Source: Bacteriovoracaceae bacterium (GTDB lineage Bacteria > Bdellovibrionota > Bacteriovoracia > Bacteriovoracales > Bacteriovoracaceae). From it: 64,000 nt of DNA. Positions 25,111 to 35,419 of the stretch are shown here, piece by piece. The stretch covers positions 1 to 64,000 of the forward strand of contig JAIPEG010000010.1 in NCBI GenBank assembly GCA_021737405.1, given 5' to 3'. The notes beneath the pieces are model-generated. The model did no database searches. It saw only the letters and a list, made by a program, of their open reading frames with translations, and had not been told where the DNA came from. Every line of letters starts with the position of its first letter. The first letter of the stretch is position 1. Both the position numbers and the translations under genes were made by a program.

Positions 25111-25911
25111 ATGGCCAGAGGGACAAGTGAAATTCCCGTAGAATTAAAATATCAGCTTTATGAATCATCAGTTCAAAACCACATGGCAGATATTGAATTT
25201 ATTGAAGATGAATTTAAAGCTTTAACAGGTAGAAAACCACGTACTTTGAGAGAAGACTTTGGTGGCACTGGTGCTATGGCCTGCGACTGGGTAAAGCAGC
25301 ATAAAGATAATTTAGCCTGGGCCGTTGATCTCGATCCTGAGCCAATAAAATATGGAAAGCAAAATCACTACACTCGACTTAATAAAGAAGAGTCTGGGCG
25401 CATGACTTATATTCAAGGAAATGTCCTTGATAAATTTGATTTTGAACCAGACGTCGTTGTTGCCTTTAACTTTAGCTACTTTATTTTTAAGAAAAGAGAA
25501 GATCTTCTTAAATACTTTAAAAGAGTTCGTAAATCCTTGAAGAAAGACGGTGTATTCTTTGTGGATATCTTTGGCGGGACTGAGTGTTTCCAAGAGATGG
25601 TGGAAGAAACCGAGTTTGATAAACACAGCTACTATTGGGACTGTGACAGCTATAACCCTCTTACAAATGAAGTCCTTTACTATATTCACTTTAAAACAAA
25701 AGGCATGAAGTACGAAAAAGTCTTTGTGTATGATTGGCGTCATTGGACAGTAAGAGAGATTACTGAGCTAATGGAAGAAGCAGGTTTTTCTAAAGTTGTT
25801 ACTTACTGGGAAGGTGAGGATGATGATGGAGAAGGCGATGGAGACTTCTATCAATCAAAAGAAGAAGAAAATTGTGAATCGTGGGTAACTTATATTGTAG
25901 GATTGGTATAG
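25111..25911 (+). CDS. class I SAM-dependent methyltransferase
   Basis: A Rossmann-type methyltransferase: SAM motif I EDFGGTGAMACDW, then AVDLDPEP, and VVVAFNFSYF in motif-II position. An acidic insert (EGEDDDGEGDGD) lies near residues 232-243. GGAGTG lies upstream of the ATG. The substrate cannot be told. The next gene follows after three bases. Confidence 0.85.
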   Translation: MARGTSEIPVELKYQLYESSVQNHMADIEFIEDEFKALTGRKPRTLREDFGGTGAMACDWVKQHKDNLAWAVDLDPEPIKYGKQNHYTRLNKEESGRMTYIQGNVLDKFDFEPDVVVAFNFSYFIFKKREDLLKYFKRVRKSLKKDGVFFVDIFGGTECFQEMVEETEFDKHSYYWDCDSYNPLTNEVLYYIHFKTKGMKYEKVFVYDWRHWTVREITELMEEAGFSKVVTYWEGEDDDGEGDGDFYQSKEEENCESWVTYIVGLV

Positions 25912-25914
25912 TTC

Positions 25915-26877
25915 ATGAACGAGAGCTACTGTAAGTTAAGCATTAGCAAAATTCTCGAATATTCTAAAGATTCTTCTTTTGCTATTTACTTGTGCTTAGG
26001 TCCAAGTAAATTCGTTAAAATTGTCAATAAAGGTGATGATGGTCTTGAAGAGATTGTCGAAGAATATGCAAAGAGAGGAGTTGAGTCTCTTTACATAGAA
26101 AGAGAAGTCTTCGAAGGTCTTCAGCAAGAAATAGAGAAATCCTTATCAAAGAACCTAGAGAGCATAGGTATTTCAGAGGATCTTTCTGAACGGTATGATG
26201 GTTTAGCAGATGCCCTCTACGATGTAAAAAGCCTTGTTCTTAACCTCGGAATGACTGAAGCCAATATTAAGTTGGCCAATCAATTGATAGAGTCAGTCAT
26301 CGTTCAATCAGAGAAGTTAACAAACCTAGAACTCCTTCTTGAACTATTAAATGAAAAGGAAGGCTTTATTAATAAGCATGCCTTTTTGACGGCGCATATT
26401 GTGACAATCATTTTAGATAAAATGGATTGGTCCACTAAAGATGTTAAGAGAAAATTGATCATGGCCAGCTTGTTTCAAAATATTGCTTTAGAAACTGAAG
26501 AGCAGGCAAGAGTTTATGTTCAAGATTCAGATGAATTTCGTGCTCTTGATGAATTCTCAAAAGAGTTGGTTTTAAAGCATCCAAACTTAGCTGCTGACTT
26601 AATAAATTCGGATTCATTCTCTGGAGATGAAATAGAAAAGCTCATTCGAAATCATCATGAAGTACCTATTCAAGGCGCATTTCCTGGGCGAATCTCTTCA
26701 GCCAATATACCTATTTTAGATGCTTGTTTTATTCTCGCAGGATATTTTTCTTACAAGGTTTTAATCAACGAGGGGGACGCTAGTTATACCCTTATCGCTC
26801 AAGAACTTAATGAAGATTTTAATACCGGTGGATTTAAGCGAGCTCTTGTGGGTCTTTTAGCGGCTCTTAGGCTTTAA
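25915..26877 (+). CDS. degenerate HD-GYP/HD-like protein
   Basis: The first ~100 residues form an N-terminal domain with GPSKFVKIVNKG, as in DUF3391-like regions. The rest resembles an HD-GYP domain: HAFLTAHIV, then SLFQNIALE where an active enzyme has LxHDIGK, then IRNHHEVPIQGAFPGRISS in the HHExxDGxGYP position. The loss of HD and GYP predicts no c-di-GMP hydrolysis, so it is probably a sensor or adaptor. Convergent with the next minus gene, overlapping by four bases. Confidence 0.65.
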   Translation: MNESYCKLSISKILEYSKDSSFAIYLCLGPSKFVKIVNKGDDGLEEIVEEYAKRGVESLYIEREVFEGLQQEIEKSLSKNLESIGISEDLSERYDGLADALYDVKSLVLNLGMTEANIKLANQLIESVIVQSEKLTNLELLLELLNEKEGFINKHAFLTAHIVTIILDKMDWSTKDVKRKLIMASLFQNIALETEEQARVYVQDSDEFRALDEFSKELVLKHPNLAADLINSDSFSGDEIEKLIRNHHEVPIQGAFPGRISSANIPILDACFILAGYFSYKVLINEGDASYTLIAQELNEDFNTGGFKRALVGLLAALRL

Positions 26878-27290
26878 TAGATTAGATTTTTAAACTCTAA
26901 ATCAGTTTGTTTCTTTAAAGAAGCAACAGAGAAGACTTGGGGATTTTGGCTCAGGCAAAGAATCTTCTTTTGATTTTCATTTCTCTTCATGAGCATAAAA
27001 GCTTCCTCAAACGCCTGATTAAGACTTGGAAATGATTTTTCAACTTGAAGCACATAGAAGTGACGATCAAATTGATTCGCCGTAAAAAAAGATTTAGGAG
27101 ACTTAGGCGCCTCCAGAATATGTTTCTCTAAAATCCCATCGAGGAGATAATCAAACCAGCCAAACGGCTTTTCTCGATCTTCTAGTGCACCATCGGTCAC
27201 CCAGATGCAACCTAGAGTTTTTGGGTCAACTTGAGAGAGGAAGTCTTCTTTTAGAGTAAGAACTTTAGTTCTTTTTTCCACGGATTCCAT
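26874..27290 (-). CDS. hypothetical protein downstream of nusB
   Basis: The start at 27290 is chosen because GGAG lies six bases upstream, within the nusB 3' end (26-base overlap). About 138 residues, no signal peptide, with hydrophobic and aromatic residues (IWVTDG, FGWFDYLLDGIL). No recognised domain. It ends the nrdR-nusB unit. Confidence 0.55.
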   Translation of the reverse strand: MESVEKRTKVLTLKEDFLSQVDPKTLGCIWVTDGALEDREKPFGWFDYLLDGILEKHILEAPKSPKSFFTANQFDRHFYVLQVEKSFPSLNQAFEEAFMLMKRNENQKKILCLSQNPQVFSVASLKKQTDLEFKNLIY

Positions 27291-27753
27291 CGAGCACTCC
27301 ATTAACAAAGCGGCCTGAGTTTTCGCCACCATATTTTTTAGCAAGCCCAACCAATTCGTTAAGAACTACCTGGTAAGGCGTGTCAAAGTAAAAGAGCTCT
27401 TCGGCACCAACGAGTAAAACACAGCGTTCAATTTTTTCAATATTATCGAGGCTCTCTCTCTTGGTCTCTGCCTTAATCAGTTCTTCAAGGCGCGACATAT
27501 GCAGGGAAATCCCTCTGACAAGTTTGCAGGCAAAGAAGAAGTTTCCATCATCAATTTGATTATCGGAATGTTCTTCATCTGGACGTAGATAACTTTCTTT
27601 AAATTCTATAAGTTTTTCTTCTAGGGCCTCTTTATCCACATTACTTTGTAGAAAACTTTCTTTAAGCGCTAAGTTTTCTTTAATAAAAAGTTGGAAAAGA
27701 AATTTAAGAGCGAATTCGCGACCTGGTGTTTTATTGTGCTCTTGGTGATTCAC
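27265..27753 (-). CDS. nusB: transcription antitermination factor NusB
   Basis: The helical NusB fold is recognised from GREFALKFLFQLF at the start and the C-terminal VVLNELVGLAKKYGGENSGR-FVNGVLDGI block. It acts with NusE on boxA of rRNA transcripts. An acidic central insert is slightly longer than in E. coli. It overlaps nrdR by 23 bases. Confidence 0.92.
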   Translation of the reverse strand: MNHQEHNKTPGREFALKFLFQLFIKENLALKESFLQSNVDKEALEEKLIEFKESYLRPDEEHSDNQIDDGNFFFACKLVRGISLHMSRLEELIKAETKRESLDNIEKIERCVLLVGAEELFYFDTPYQVVLNELVGLAKKYGGENSGRFVNGVLDGIRGKKN

Positions 27754-28252
27754 TAGAGTGTCCTTTATTCCCTAACGGGGAGGTGTCTATCAATGGTTTA
27801 TGGGGGCGAACGTTCTTTTCAAGGTTGCTGACAAAATCTTCAATATTATTAAATTCCCAATAGAAAGAGGCAAAGCGAACATAGGACACAGGGTCTAGTT
27901 TATAAAGCTCTTCCATAATGTAGTTGCCAATAAACTCAGAACGAATTTCTTTAAGATTGAGCTCACCTAGATGACGCTCAAGCCCATCAATAAGATTGTG
28001 TATTTGGTCTCTGGAAATGGGTCTTTTTTGACAGGCCTTAGTGAGGCCTTTAACGATTTTATCTCTATTAAAATTTTCTCTTCGCCCATCAGCTTTAACA
28101 AGTGCTGGAATTTGCTGAGTAAAGTTTTCGTAAGTGGTAAAGCGTTTGTCACAATCTTCACAACGTCTGCGCCTACGCACGGCCATGCCATTTTGCAAAA
28201 TGCGCGTCTCAATAACTTTTGTATCTTGGGCATGACAGTTTGGACAATGCAT
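27731..28252 (-). CDS. nrdR: transcriptional repressor NrdR
   Basis: The N-terminal zinc ribbon (MHCPNCHAQDTKV ... CEDCDKRF) is followed by the ATP-cone (ALVKADGRRENFNRDKIVKG). It represses ribonucleotide reductase genes in response to (d)ATP. At 173 aa it is slightly longer than usual, with a Ser/Pro-rich tail. First gene of the nrdR-nusB unit. Confidence 0.96.
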   Translation of the reverse strand: MHCPNCHAQDTKVIETRILQNGMAVRRRRRCEDCDKRFTTYENFTQQIPALVKADGRRENFNRDKIVKGLTKACQKRPISRDQIHNLIDGLERHLGELNLKEIRSEFIGNYIMEELYKLDPVSYVRFASFYWEFNNIEDFVSNLEKNVRPHKPLIDTSPLGNKGHSSESPRAQ

Positions 28253-28394
28253 AACTTCAACCTTTATTACTAAAAATGTTCTACCCCGAATTTCAAGTTA
28301 TTGGCAATTTTTTAGGAAATACTGCAGCATGCCTTTTGTGCTTATTCGCCTCTTCTGTAACCTAATAGAAACAAATTTTTTTGCAAGGAAGCTT

Positions 28395-29324
28395 ATGAAA
28401 TTTTATTTATTGGTCCTCTTTTTCTCTTCTTTTAATGCAAGGGCCTTTGATCCTACTGTTTTTGAAAATGAATATTGTTCCAAAACAATTGTTTCAGGAA
28501 ATCGACCAGGTTTTTATTCCATTCGGTCGCCCCTTGTTTTTAAAAACTCTGGAACTCGTAGCTATCTTCAAAAAATTACTTATAAAGGGGAGACCTTCTA
28601 TAAATATACCGATGTTTTAGGAAGTATTCCCTTAAGAGCAAACCTCTCCAAAGTTAAAGATTTTGTGGTTTATAATGATCATATTTGGGTAATCGATGAA
28701 TTTGATTTGATTGAATTTAATGAGTCTGGACGGGAACTTAATCGCTTTCGTTTTACTCAGTCTCAAAATAAAAGTGACAGGCCAGTGGGAATGGATCTAA
28801 GGGAAGACTTGATCTTATTGGCCCATGGTGGTTTAGGTCTCGTGTCTTTTGATCTAAAAACTCAGCAATTTAAGTTTCTTCATGGTGTAAATACGACTCA
28901 GGTTGATGGTCGCAAAAGCTTGGCCGTCTCCGTAACCTGGCAAGGGGAACGGGCCTATGTGGCCTTAACGGGAAATATGCAATACGCCTTCAATGGAATC
29001 GTCACTTATGATCTTTCAAAAAATGAAGTCATCAATAGGGCAGCCTATAGACAAGTGCGATACGGCGTCGTGGATCCTGGTGCACGTCTTTATGTTAAGG
29101 AAGGATCAATTTATTTAAATAATGGTGGTTGGATTCATCGCTTTTCAGAGCAAGATATTTTAACAGCAGAATTTCCAAAGCCCCAGTGGCTACCGATACC
29201 TCATCAGCACAATAACCGTAATATGTTCTTAAGAATTCGTGGGGATTTTGTTTTAGAGTCTGATACAATTTTTGGCTGCGCCTTAGTGGAAAGAAAGGCC
29301 ACCTTGGCACAGCGAAAACTTTAA
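28395..29324 (+). CDS. hypothetical secreted protein, possibly a beta-propeller
   Basis: The start at 28395 follows AGGAAG and yields a signal peptide (MKFYLLVLFFSSFNARA). Repeated strand-like blocks (VYNDHIWVIDEFDLIEF; DLILLAHGGLGLVSFDL; RAYVALTG; GIVTYDL) suggest a WD/NHL-like propeller of about 300 residues. Family and ligand unknown. Convergent with glyA. Confidence 0.65.
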   Translation: MKFYLLVLFFSSFNARAFDPTVFENEYCSKTIVSGNRPGFYSIRSPLVFKNSGTRSYLQKITYKGETFYKYTDVLGSIPLRANLSKVKDFVVYNDHIWVIDEFDLIEFNESGRELNRFRFTQSQNKSDRPVGMDLREDLILLAHGGLGLVSFDLKTQQFKFLHGVNTTQVDGRKSLAVSVTWQGERAYVALTGNMQYAFNGIVTYDLSKNEVINRAAYRQVRYGVVDPGARLYVKEGSIYLNNGGWIHRFSEQDILTAEFPKPQWLPIPHQHNNRNMFLRIRGDFVLESDTIFGCALVERKATLAQRKL

Positions 29325-29326
29325 AG

Positions 29327-30577
29327 TTAATAGACGGGAAAATCTCTACAGAGGGCCTTAACTTCAGCTGAAACCTTGGCCGCTTCCTCTGGATTTTCCT
29401 TGTTCTTTAGAACACGACCAATCCAAGAAGCAATCATATCCATATGTTCTTCTTTCATGCCTCTCGTTGTAATCGCAGGTGTTCCTAAACGAACGCCAGA
29501 AGTGATAAAAGGTGATTTCTTATCACCTGGAATCATATTCTTATTACAAGTAATATGAGCGGCTTCAAGCATCTTCTCTGCTTCCTTGCCAGTGAGGCCT
29601 ACGGAATCAACATTTACGAGAACAAGATGATTGTCAGTTCCGCCGGAAACAATTTTAATGCCTTCCTTTTGAAGACTCTCAGCAAGGCGTTTAGCATTTT
29701 TTACAACTTGCTCTTGGTAGGTCTTAAATTCCGGTTGTAAGGCCTCAAGAAATGCCACAGCTTTTGCCGCGATTACATGCTCTAGAGGTCCACCCTGAAT
29801 ACCTGGAAAGATATTAAAGTTGGCCTTTTTTGAAAGCTCCTCATCATTGGTGAGAATGATTCCACCTCGAGGTCCTCTAAGAGTCTTATGAGTAGTTGAA
29901 GTCACATAATGCGCATGTTCCATAGGGCTTGGGTGAACACCAGCTGCAACAAGTCCACTTATGTGGGCCATGTCAACCAATAGGTAGGCGCCAACTTCAT
30001 CAGCAATTTCTCTAAACTTTTTAAAATCAATCGTTCTTGAGTAAGCTGAGGCACCGGCCACAATCATTTTTGGTTTTTCTTTGATCGCGAGATTTCTGAT
30101 CTCTTCATAATCAAGAGCTTCCGTTTCAGTGTCTAATCCATAAGAGACAACATTGAAAAGCTTACCTGAGAAATTAACAGGTGAACCATGAGTGAGATGC
30201 CCCCCTTGAGAGAGGTCCATACCCATGATTTTGTCACCAGGCTCTAAGAGCGCAAAGTAGCAGGCCATGTTTGCCTGAGAACCACTGTGGGGTTGAACGT
30301 TGGCAAAGGCTGCGCCAAAGAGTTCTTTAAGGCGATCAATCGCCAACTGCTCAGCACTATCAACGAATTCACAACCACCGTAATAGCGTTTCTTTGGATA
30401 ACCTTCAGCATATTTATTTGTGAGGACGGATCCTTGAGCTTGCATAACTGCAGAGCTCGCATAATTTTCTGATGCGATTAGCTCAAGGCCTTCTTCTTGT
30501 CTTTTTGTTTCTAAGTCAATGAGTTCTGCAATTTCTGGGTCCATTGCCGTGATTGATTTTGAGTTGGGATGAAACAC
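29327..30577 (-). CDS. glyA: serine hydroxymethyltransferase
   Basis: A PLP enzyme that interconverts serine and glycine with tetrahydrofolate. Full length (416 aa), with the pyridoxal-lysine motif [28 protein letters not shown] near the start, and [15 protein letters not shown]. One base separates it from fabF, so it belongs to that transcript. Confidence 0.97.
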   Translation of the reverse strand: MFHPNSKSITAMDPEIAELIDLETKRQEEGLELIASENYASSAVMQAQGSVLTNKYAEGYPKKRYYGGCEFVDSAEQLAIDRLKELFGAAFANVQPHSGSQANMACYFALLEPGDKIMGMDLSQGGHLTHGSPVNFSGKLFNVVSYGLDTETEALDYEEIRNLAIKEKPKMIVAGASAYSRTIDFKKFREIADEVGAYLLVDMAHISGLVAAGVHPSPMEHAHYVTSTTHKTLRGPRGGIILTNDEELSKKANFNIFPGIQGGPLEHVIAAKAVAFLEALQPEFKTYQEQVVKNAKRLAESLQKEGIKIVSGGTDNHLVLVNVDSVGLTGKEAEKMLEAAHITCNKNMIPGDKKSPFITSGVRLGTPAITTRGMKEEHMDMIASWIGRVLKNKENPEEAAKVSAEVKALCRDFPVY

Positions 30578-30578
30578 A

Positions 30579-31838
30579 TTAAACTCCTTCTCTTTTGAGA
30601 ATTAAGGAACAATTCGTTCCACCAAAGCCAAAGGAATTATTTAAAGCATAATCGACTTTTTTCTTGATGGATTTGTTGGGAATATAGTTGAGGTCACATT
30701 CAGGATCTTGATTGTCCAAGTTGATCGTTGGAGGAAGGTCCCCAGTATATAAGGCCATTACGCAGAATATGGACTCTATTCCACCAGCTGCACCTAAGAG
30801 GTGACCTGTCATTGATTTGGTTGAACTAACGTGAAGATTGTAGGCGTGATCTCCAAAGGTTTTCTTGATGGCATTCGTTTCACCAATATCACCGAGGGGA
30901 GTAGAGGTTCCGTGTGCATTGATGTAGCCCACCTCTTCTGGTTTGATTCCTGCCATTTCAAGAGAAGCTTTCATACACTGACAAGCCCCAAGACCTTCAG
31001 GGTGTGGAGCCGTAATATGGTAGGCATCTGAACTTGAGCCATGGCCTACAACCTCAGCATAAATTTTTGCACCACGGGCCTTCGCCAAATCATAGTCTTC
31101 AAGAATCAGTATGCCAGCACCCTCACCCATGATGAAGCCGTCTCGGTCTTTATCAAATGGTCGAGAAGCTTTTTCTGGTTCATCATTTCTGCGAGAAAGA
31201 GCTTTCATGTTAGCAAAGCCCATTATAGTCATATCGGAAAGCACAGACTCCGTGCCTCCAGTGATCATGACTTCTTGGCGCCCCGTTTGAATTTCCATTG
31301 CCGCTGAAGAAATAGCATGGGCCGCTGAAGCGCAAGCACTTGCGATCGTATAGTTAATGCCTTTCATATCGTATTGAATGGTAATTAAACCTGAGGCCAT
31401 ATTTGGAATAATTGAGGGAATGAAGAAAGGAGAAACTCTTCTAGGACCTCGTTCTAAATAAAGGCTGTGCTGGGCTTCAATAAAAGGGAAGCCCCCCATT
31501 CCTACACCTAAAATACAACCAACCTTTGAAGGGTCGTAACCTTTCCAGTCACCACGCTCAAAGCCAGCATCTTTAATCGCTTCATCCGTTGAATGAAGAC
31601 CAAGATGAATAAAGCGGTCGTAACGAGAATGTTCCTTTTCAGGAAGGATATCTTCGGAGAGTTTAAAATTTTTGACTTCGCCTGCGATCTTTACCGCAAG
31701 ATTTTCAGTATTGAGTTGCTCAATGAGAGAAATGCCAGGTTTCCCTTCGATAGCATTTGCCCATACTTCTTTTAAGTTTTGGCCTAGCCCACAAGCAATA
31801 CCCATTCCGGTAATGGCCACTCTTTTTAGTTCTTTCAT
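30579..31838 (-). CDS. fabF: beta-ketoacyl-ACP synthase II
   Basis: The Cys-His-His triad is visible: [11 protein letters not shown] (Cys), [11 protein letters not shown] (His) and [15 protein letters not shown] (His). It elongates acyl-ACP in fatty acid synthesis. The start ATG at 31838 follows a GGAG about 12 bases upstream; a GTG 12 bases earlier is possible but has no spacing from the RBS. It is cut off from acpP by a terminator and leads glyA. Confidence 0.95.
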   Translation of the reverse strand: MKELKRVAITGMGIACGLGQNLKEVWANAIEGKPGISLIEQLNTENLAVKIAGEVKNFKLSEDILPEKEHSRYDRFIHLGLHSTDEAIKDAGFERGDWKGYDPSKVGCILGVGMGGFPFIEAQHSLYLERGPRRVSPFFIPSIIPNMASGLITIQYDMKGINYTIASACASAAHAISSAAMEIQTGRQEVMITGGTESVLSDMTIMGFANMKALSRRNDEPEKASRPFDKDRDGFIMGEGAGILILEDYDLAKARGAKIYAEVVGHGSSSDAYHITAPHPEGLGACQCMKASLEMAGIKPEEVGYINAHGTSTPLGDIGETNAIKKTFGDHAYNLHVSSTKSMTGHLLGAAGGIESIFCVMALYTGDLPPTINLDNQDPECDLNYIPNKSIKKKVDYALNNSFGFGGTNCSLILKREGV

Positions 31839-31933
31839 AATAACCAACACTCCAAATGCATTATCTAAGTAAAGTCCCTTTTCCTCACATAAACAACTTT
31901 AAGGGCGGCTTATAGGACTCTAAAAAAGATCCT

Positions 31934-31957
31934 AAAAAAAAAGCCCCTTACGGGGCT
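31934..31957 (-). terminator. terminator after acpP
   Basis: On the minus strand, a 6-bp GC stem (AGCCCC / GGGGCT) with a four-base loop is followed by a run of eight or more T, six bases past the acpP stop. It separates the fabH-acpP unit from fabF-glyA. Confidence 0.88.
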
Positions 31958-31962
31958 CTCGA

Positions 31963-32187
31963 TTATTGTTTTGAGTCGAGATATTTGACGACGTCGCTAA
32001 CCTTCTTAAGGCCTTCTGCATCTTCTTCTGGAATTTCAATTCCAAACTCGTCTTCCATCTTCATCATTAGTTCAACGATGTCGAGTGAGTCTAGGTTTAG
32101 ATCATCAACAAAGCTTGTGTCTGTTGAGATTTTTCCCATGTCTACTTTTGTAGCGTCGCTGATTAGTTTGATGACTTTTTCTTCCAT
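31963..32187 (-). CDS. acpP: acyl carrier protein
   Basis: A 74-residue acidic helical protein with the phosphopantetheine site DLNLDSLDIVELMM; Ser in DSLD carries the prosthetic group. It carries growing acyl chains. Last gene of the fabH-fabD-fabG-acpP cluster. AGGAGA lies upstream of the ATG. Confidence 0.97.
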   Translation of the reverse strand: MEEKVIKLISDATKVDMGKISTDTSFVDDLNLDSLDIVELMMKMEDEFGIEIPEEDAEGLKKVSDVVKYLDSKQ

Positions 32188-32237
32188 TTGTTTTCTCCTA
32201 CTTTATTACCAAAAAGTATTACACGAATTTTTCAATT

Positions 32238-33002
32238 CTAAATATAAAGTCCACCGTCAATTTTGATAGTCTCACCAGTAATATAAGAACTGGCATTGCT
32301 TAGCAAGAAGTTTACGAGGTTCGCGACCTCTTGCGTCGTACCAAAACGTTTCATCGGAATTCCAGAGAGATAACCCTCTTTTGTTTCTTCCTTTAAAGCA
32401 TCAGTCATATCTGTATCAATAAAGCCTGGGCAGATGGCATTACAGCGCACATTCTTGGCCCCAAGCTCTTTAGCAAGGGATTTGGTCAGCCCAACCATAC
32501 CGGCTTTTGAAGCAGCGTAGGCAATTTGCCCTGCATTTCCCATAAGTCCAACTATTGAGGAAATATTTACAACACTCGCATTTTCGGCCCTGAGAAATCC
32601 ACGACTTAGTACCTGGCTTACCATAATGGCGCCTTTTAAATTGGTATCTAGGGTCGCTGACACGTCTTCCTCTTTCATCCTGAGAACGAGTTGATCTCTT
32701 GATATTCCCGCATTATTGACCAGGCCTTCAATTACGCCGTGCTCCTTCGCGAAATTATCAAGGGACTCTTTTATTTGTGGAGTATTGGTCACGTCAAACA
32801 TAACGGGAGTGGCCTTAAAAGCTCCGAGGTTTTTTAGGTGCTCTCCCATCTCGTTAGCGACGTCTTCTTTGCCTTCACGATAGTTAAAAACTACGTGGGC
32901 TCCTTGCTCTGCCAAGCTCTCAGCAATGGCACGACCGATACCACGAGTGGCACCAGTGACAAGAATTCGTTTTTCTTTTAAATCTTCAAATTGGACTTTC
33001 AT
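32238..33002 (-). CDS. fabG: 3-oxoacyl-ACP reductase
   Basis: An NADPH-dependent [12 protein letters not shown] cofactor loop, [15 protein letters not shown], catalytic ISSIVG Ser and YAASKAG. It reduces 3-ketoacyl-ACP. The start overlaps the fabD stop by four bases. Length (254 aa) is normal. Confidence 0.95.
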   Translation of the reverse strand: MKVQFEDLKEKRILVTGATRGIGRAIAESLAEQGAHVVFNYREGKEDVANEMGEHLKNLGAFKATPVMFDVTNTPQIKESLDNFAKEHGVIEGLVNNAGISRDQLVLRMKEEDVSATLDTNLKGAIMVSQVLSRGFLRAENASVVNISSIVGLMGNAGQIAYAASKAGMVGLTKSLAKELGAKNVRCNAICPGFIDTDMTDALKEETKEGYLSGIPMKRFGTTQEVANLVNFLLSNASSYITGETIKIDGGLYI

Positions 33003-33952
33003 GACAGAACCTCCAAAAGTTCGTCAAAAGCTCCCTCTTTATCAAGAGAGATGACTTTGATATTTCTATTGATTTTTCTGATGAGCCCCATGAGAACTCG
33101 ACCAGGGCCCACCTCAAGGCAAACAGTATCATCTGGAAGGGCTGCAATACTTTGGGTCCAGCGAACTGAGCCATCAACTTGTTCGATAAGGTTTTTCTTA
33201 ACAATGTCGCCATTTGTGTCTGCTGCATATTCTTTGGCATCAATATTGGCCACATAAGGAACGAAAGTCGGACGAAATTCTATCGTATTAAGATGCTCTG
33301 CTAGTTTTTCTCTCGCAGGCTTCATTAGAGAAGAGTGAAAGGGAGCAGAAACATTTAGCTCTACACAGCGGTAGCTGTCTTCAATATTTTCTTCAAACCA
33401 TTTAACGGCACGGTCACACGCCTCAGCGTGACCTGAAATCACGGTTTGATTGGGTTCATTAAAGTTCGCAGGCATAACCTCATTTCCATCAACGGATACG
33501 GCCTTGCAGCACTCTTCAATTTTCTCCATTGGTATTTTCATGACAGCAACCATCTTACCCTTTCCTGCGGGGACGGCTTCTTGCATGTAAGTGCCGCGAA
33601 GATTAACCGCCTTCACTGCATCTTCAAAACGAAGACATTTTGCTGCGACAAGTGCCGCATATTCCCCAACAGAGTGACCTAGAACGCGGTCAATTTTAAT
33701 CCCTTTACTCTGGAGAATTTCTGAGACTTTTTCAAAGAGAGCAACAGAGTGGGTAAGGATCGCAGGTTGCGTATTGGCCGTCATTGTAAGGTCCTCATCA
33801 GGACCTTCAAGCATCATCGTTTTAAGGTCGTAACCTAAAGCCTGATTGGCCTTATTAAGAAACTCAAAAGAAGGTTCTCCTTCGAGAGCTTTCCCCATTC
33901 CTACATATTGAGCACCCTGACCGGGAAAGACCAATGTTACAGATTTAACCAT
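32999..33952 (-). CDS. fabD: malonyl-CoA:ACP transacylase
   Basis: [12 protein letters not shown] at the start and the nucleophile elbow [10 protein letters not shown] (Ser) with the oxyanion Gln region identify it. The start at 33952 has GGAG eight bases upstream; the frame stays open further up into fabH, but that extension does not belong. It loads malonyl onto ACP. About 317 aa, normal. It starts 19 bases after fabH ends. Confidence 0.95.
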   Translation of the reverse strand: MVKSVTLVFPGQGAQYVGMGKALEGEPSFEFLNKANQALGYDLKTMMLEGPDEDLTMTANTQPAILTHSVALFEKVSEILQSKGIKIDRVLGHSVGEYAALVAAKCLRFEDAVKAVNLRGTYMQEAVPAGKGKMVAVMKIPMEKIEECCKAVSVDGNEVMPANFNEPNQTVISGHAEACDRAVKWFEENIEDSYRCVELNVSAPFHSSLMKPAREKLAEHLNTIEFRPTFVPYVANIDAKEYAADTNGDIVKKNLIEQVDGSVRWTQSIAALPDDTVCLEVGPGRVLMGLIRKINRNIKVISLDKEGAFDELLEVLS

Positions 33953-33971
33953 GAGAGTATCTCCAATTTTA

Positions 33972-34964
33972 TTAGTAGCGCAAAAGAGTTGCGCCAAAAG
34001 TAAGGCCAGCGCCAAAAGCATCAAAGAGGACGATGTCTCCTCTTTTAATTCTGCCGTCGACAATGGCTTCGTGAAAGGCAATTGGAACTGTGGCCGCAGA
34101 AGTGTTGCCATAGTTTTCAATGTTAACAATCATTTTTTCCATTGGGAGCTTAAGTAGTTTCGCCGTAGTTTCAATAATTCTAATATTGGCTTGGTGGGGA
34201 ACAACCCAATCAATGTCCTCTAACGAGAGGCCAGCCTTTTCAAGGCAAACTTTGGCGTTATCAGCAAGGGTTCGAGTTGCCACTTTAAACATCTCGCCAC
34301 CCTTCATGCGCATATAGTGAGTACCTTCTTTTAGGTGATGCTCTTCGATAGGGGTAACAGCACCACCAACTGGCTGATCAAAAAATTCTTTGCCTGATCC
34401 ATCGGCACCTAGGTGAGTGGCTAAAATCTCAGAGCCTTCACCCTCAACTGATTGTCCAACGATGGCACATCCACAGCCATCGCCAAAAAGAATGCAGATT
34501 GATCTATCAGTCCAATTAACTTCCCTTGAGAGCATTTCTGAACCGACGACTAAAACATTTTTGGCCATTCCTGTTTGAATAAAGCTGTTCGCCATGTTCA
34601 CGCCATAAACAAAACCAGAGCATGCCGTCGCAATATCAAAGGCAGTGCACTTATTGGTCATACCAAGTTTTTGTTGAAGGACAGAGGCAGAGTTTGGAAG
34701 TTTGTAGTCAGGTGTAACCGAAGCAAAGATGATCATGTCGATATCATTTGGCTCTAGCTTCGCAGCTTCTAAGGCTTGCCAGGCAGCTCTCTCGGCCATG
34801 TCCGTTGGAAATTCACCACCATCTGGGTTACATATTCGGCGAGCGCGAATGCCTGTTCTTTCATAGATCCATTGATCGTTGGTTTCGACCATTTTTTCCA
34901 AGTCAAGGTTTGTCATGACTCTCTCTGGAAGGTAGATACCTGTTCCTAATATTTTGGATCTCAT
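33972..34964 (-). CDS. fabH: beta-ketoacyl-ACP synthase III
   Basis: It starts fatty acid synthesis by condensing acetyl-CoA with malonyl-ACP. The triad is visible in DIATACSGF (Cys), VVPHQANIRI (His) and NIENYGNTSAA (Asn). 330 aa is normal. It opens the fab cluster. The usual plsX between rpmF and fabH is missing; a terminator lies there instead. Confidence 0.97.
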   Translation of the reverse strand: MRSKILGTGIYLPERVMTNLDLEKMVETNDQWIYERTGIRARRICNPDGGEFPTDMAERAAWQALEAAKLEPNDIDMIIFASVTPDYKLPNSASVLQQKLGMTNKCTAFDIATACSGFVYGVNMANSFIQTGMAKNVLVVGSEMLSREVNWTDRSICILFGDGCGCAIVGQSVEGEGSEILATHLGADGSGKEFFDQPVGGAVTPIEEHHLKEGTHYMRMKGGEMFKVATRTLADNAKVCLEKAGLSLEDIDWVVPHQANIRIIETTAKLLKLPMEKMIVNIENYGNTSAATVPIAFHEAIVDGRIKRGDIVLFDAFGAGLTFGATLLRY

Positions 34965-34987
34965 AAGTATTCCTTGAGTATAAACAT

Positions 34988-35012
34988 AAAAAAAGCCTCT
35001 ACTAGAGAGGCC
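34988..35012 (-). terminator. terminator after rpmF
   Basis: Minus-strand stem GGCCTCT / AGAGGC with a five-base loop followed by seven T, between rpmF and fabH. fabH probably has its own promoter or depends on readthrough. Confidence 0.85.
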
Positions 35013-35082
35013 ATTTAATATTCGCTAAAGTATTCAAATTGACTTGATAGAGTTTGACAAGGCTAAGTGAGGGAAAGAGGAA

Positions 35083-35295
35083 TTACTCCTCTGACTCGCC
35101 TTCTTCTTGAGCAACTTTAACTGCCAAATACTCTTTCCCTTTGTAATGCCCACATGCAGGACAAACAGTATGAGGGAGAATATGTGAACCACAATTTGAA
35201 CAAGACATCGGATGCTTACGGTACAGCTTATGATGCTGACCAGCTCTTCTTAGTCCTTTACGAGATACAGATGTTTTCTTCTTAGGTACGGCCAT
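35083..35295 (-). CDS. rpmF: 50S ribosomal protein L32
   Basis: 70 residues beginning MAVPKKKTSVSRKGLRRAGQ, with the zinc-binding pairs CSNC and CPAC. The acidic tail EEGESEE is an extension beyond the core. It follows the DUF177 gene, the standard arrangement. Confidence 0.97.
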   Translation of the reverse strand: MAVPKKKTSVSRKGLRRAGQHHKLYRKHPMSCSNCGSHILPHTVCPACGHYKGKEYLAVKVAQEEGESEE

Positions 35296-35419
35296 TTCCG
35301 ACTCCGGTATTTACAACTTTTAACTTATTAATTTTCGCGTTGAGCTTTAGGTATTTACTAAATTCGCGCGGTAACGACAAGCCTTTTTTATCTATTTACC
35401 TTTTTTCAGGGGTTTAAAT

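Noticed and set aside
25312-25743. 143-codon minus-strand frame
   Set aside because: Antisense to the methyltransferase gene, which has clear SAM motifs.
32999-34129. Longer fabD frame with a 59-codon N-terminal extension
   Set aside because: The extension lies inside fabH in another frame; a good RBS supports the start at 33952.
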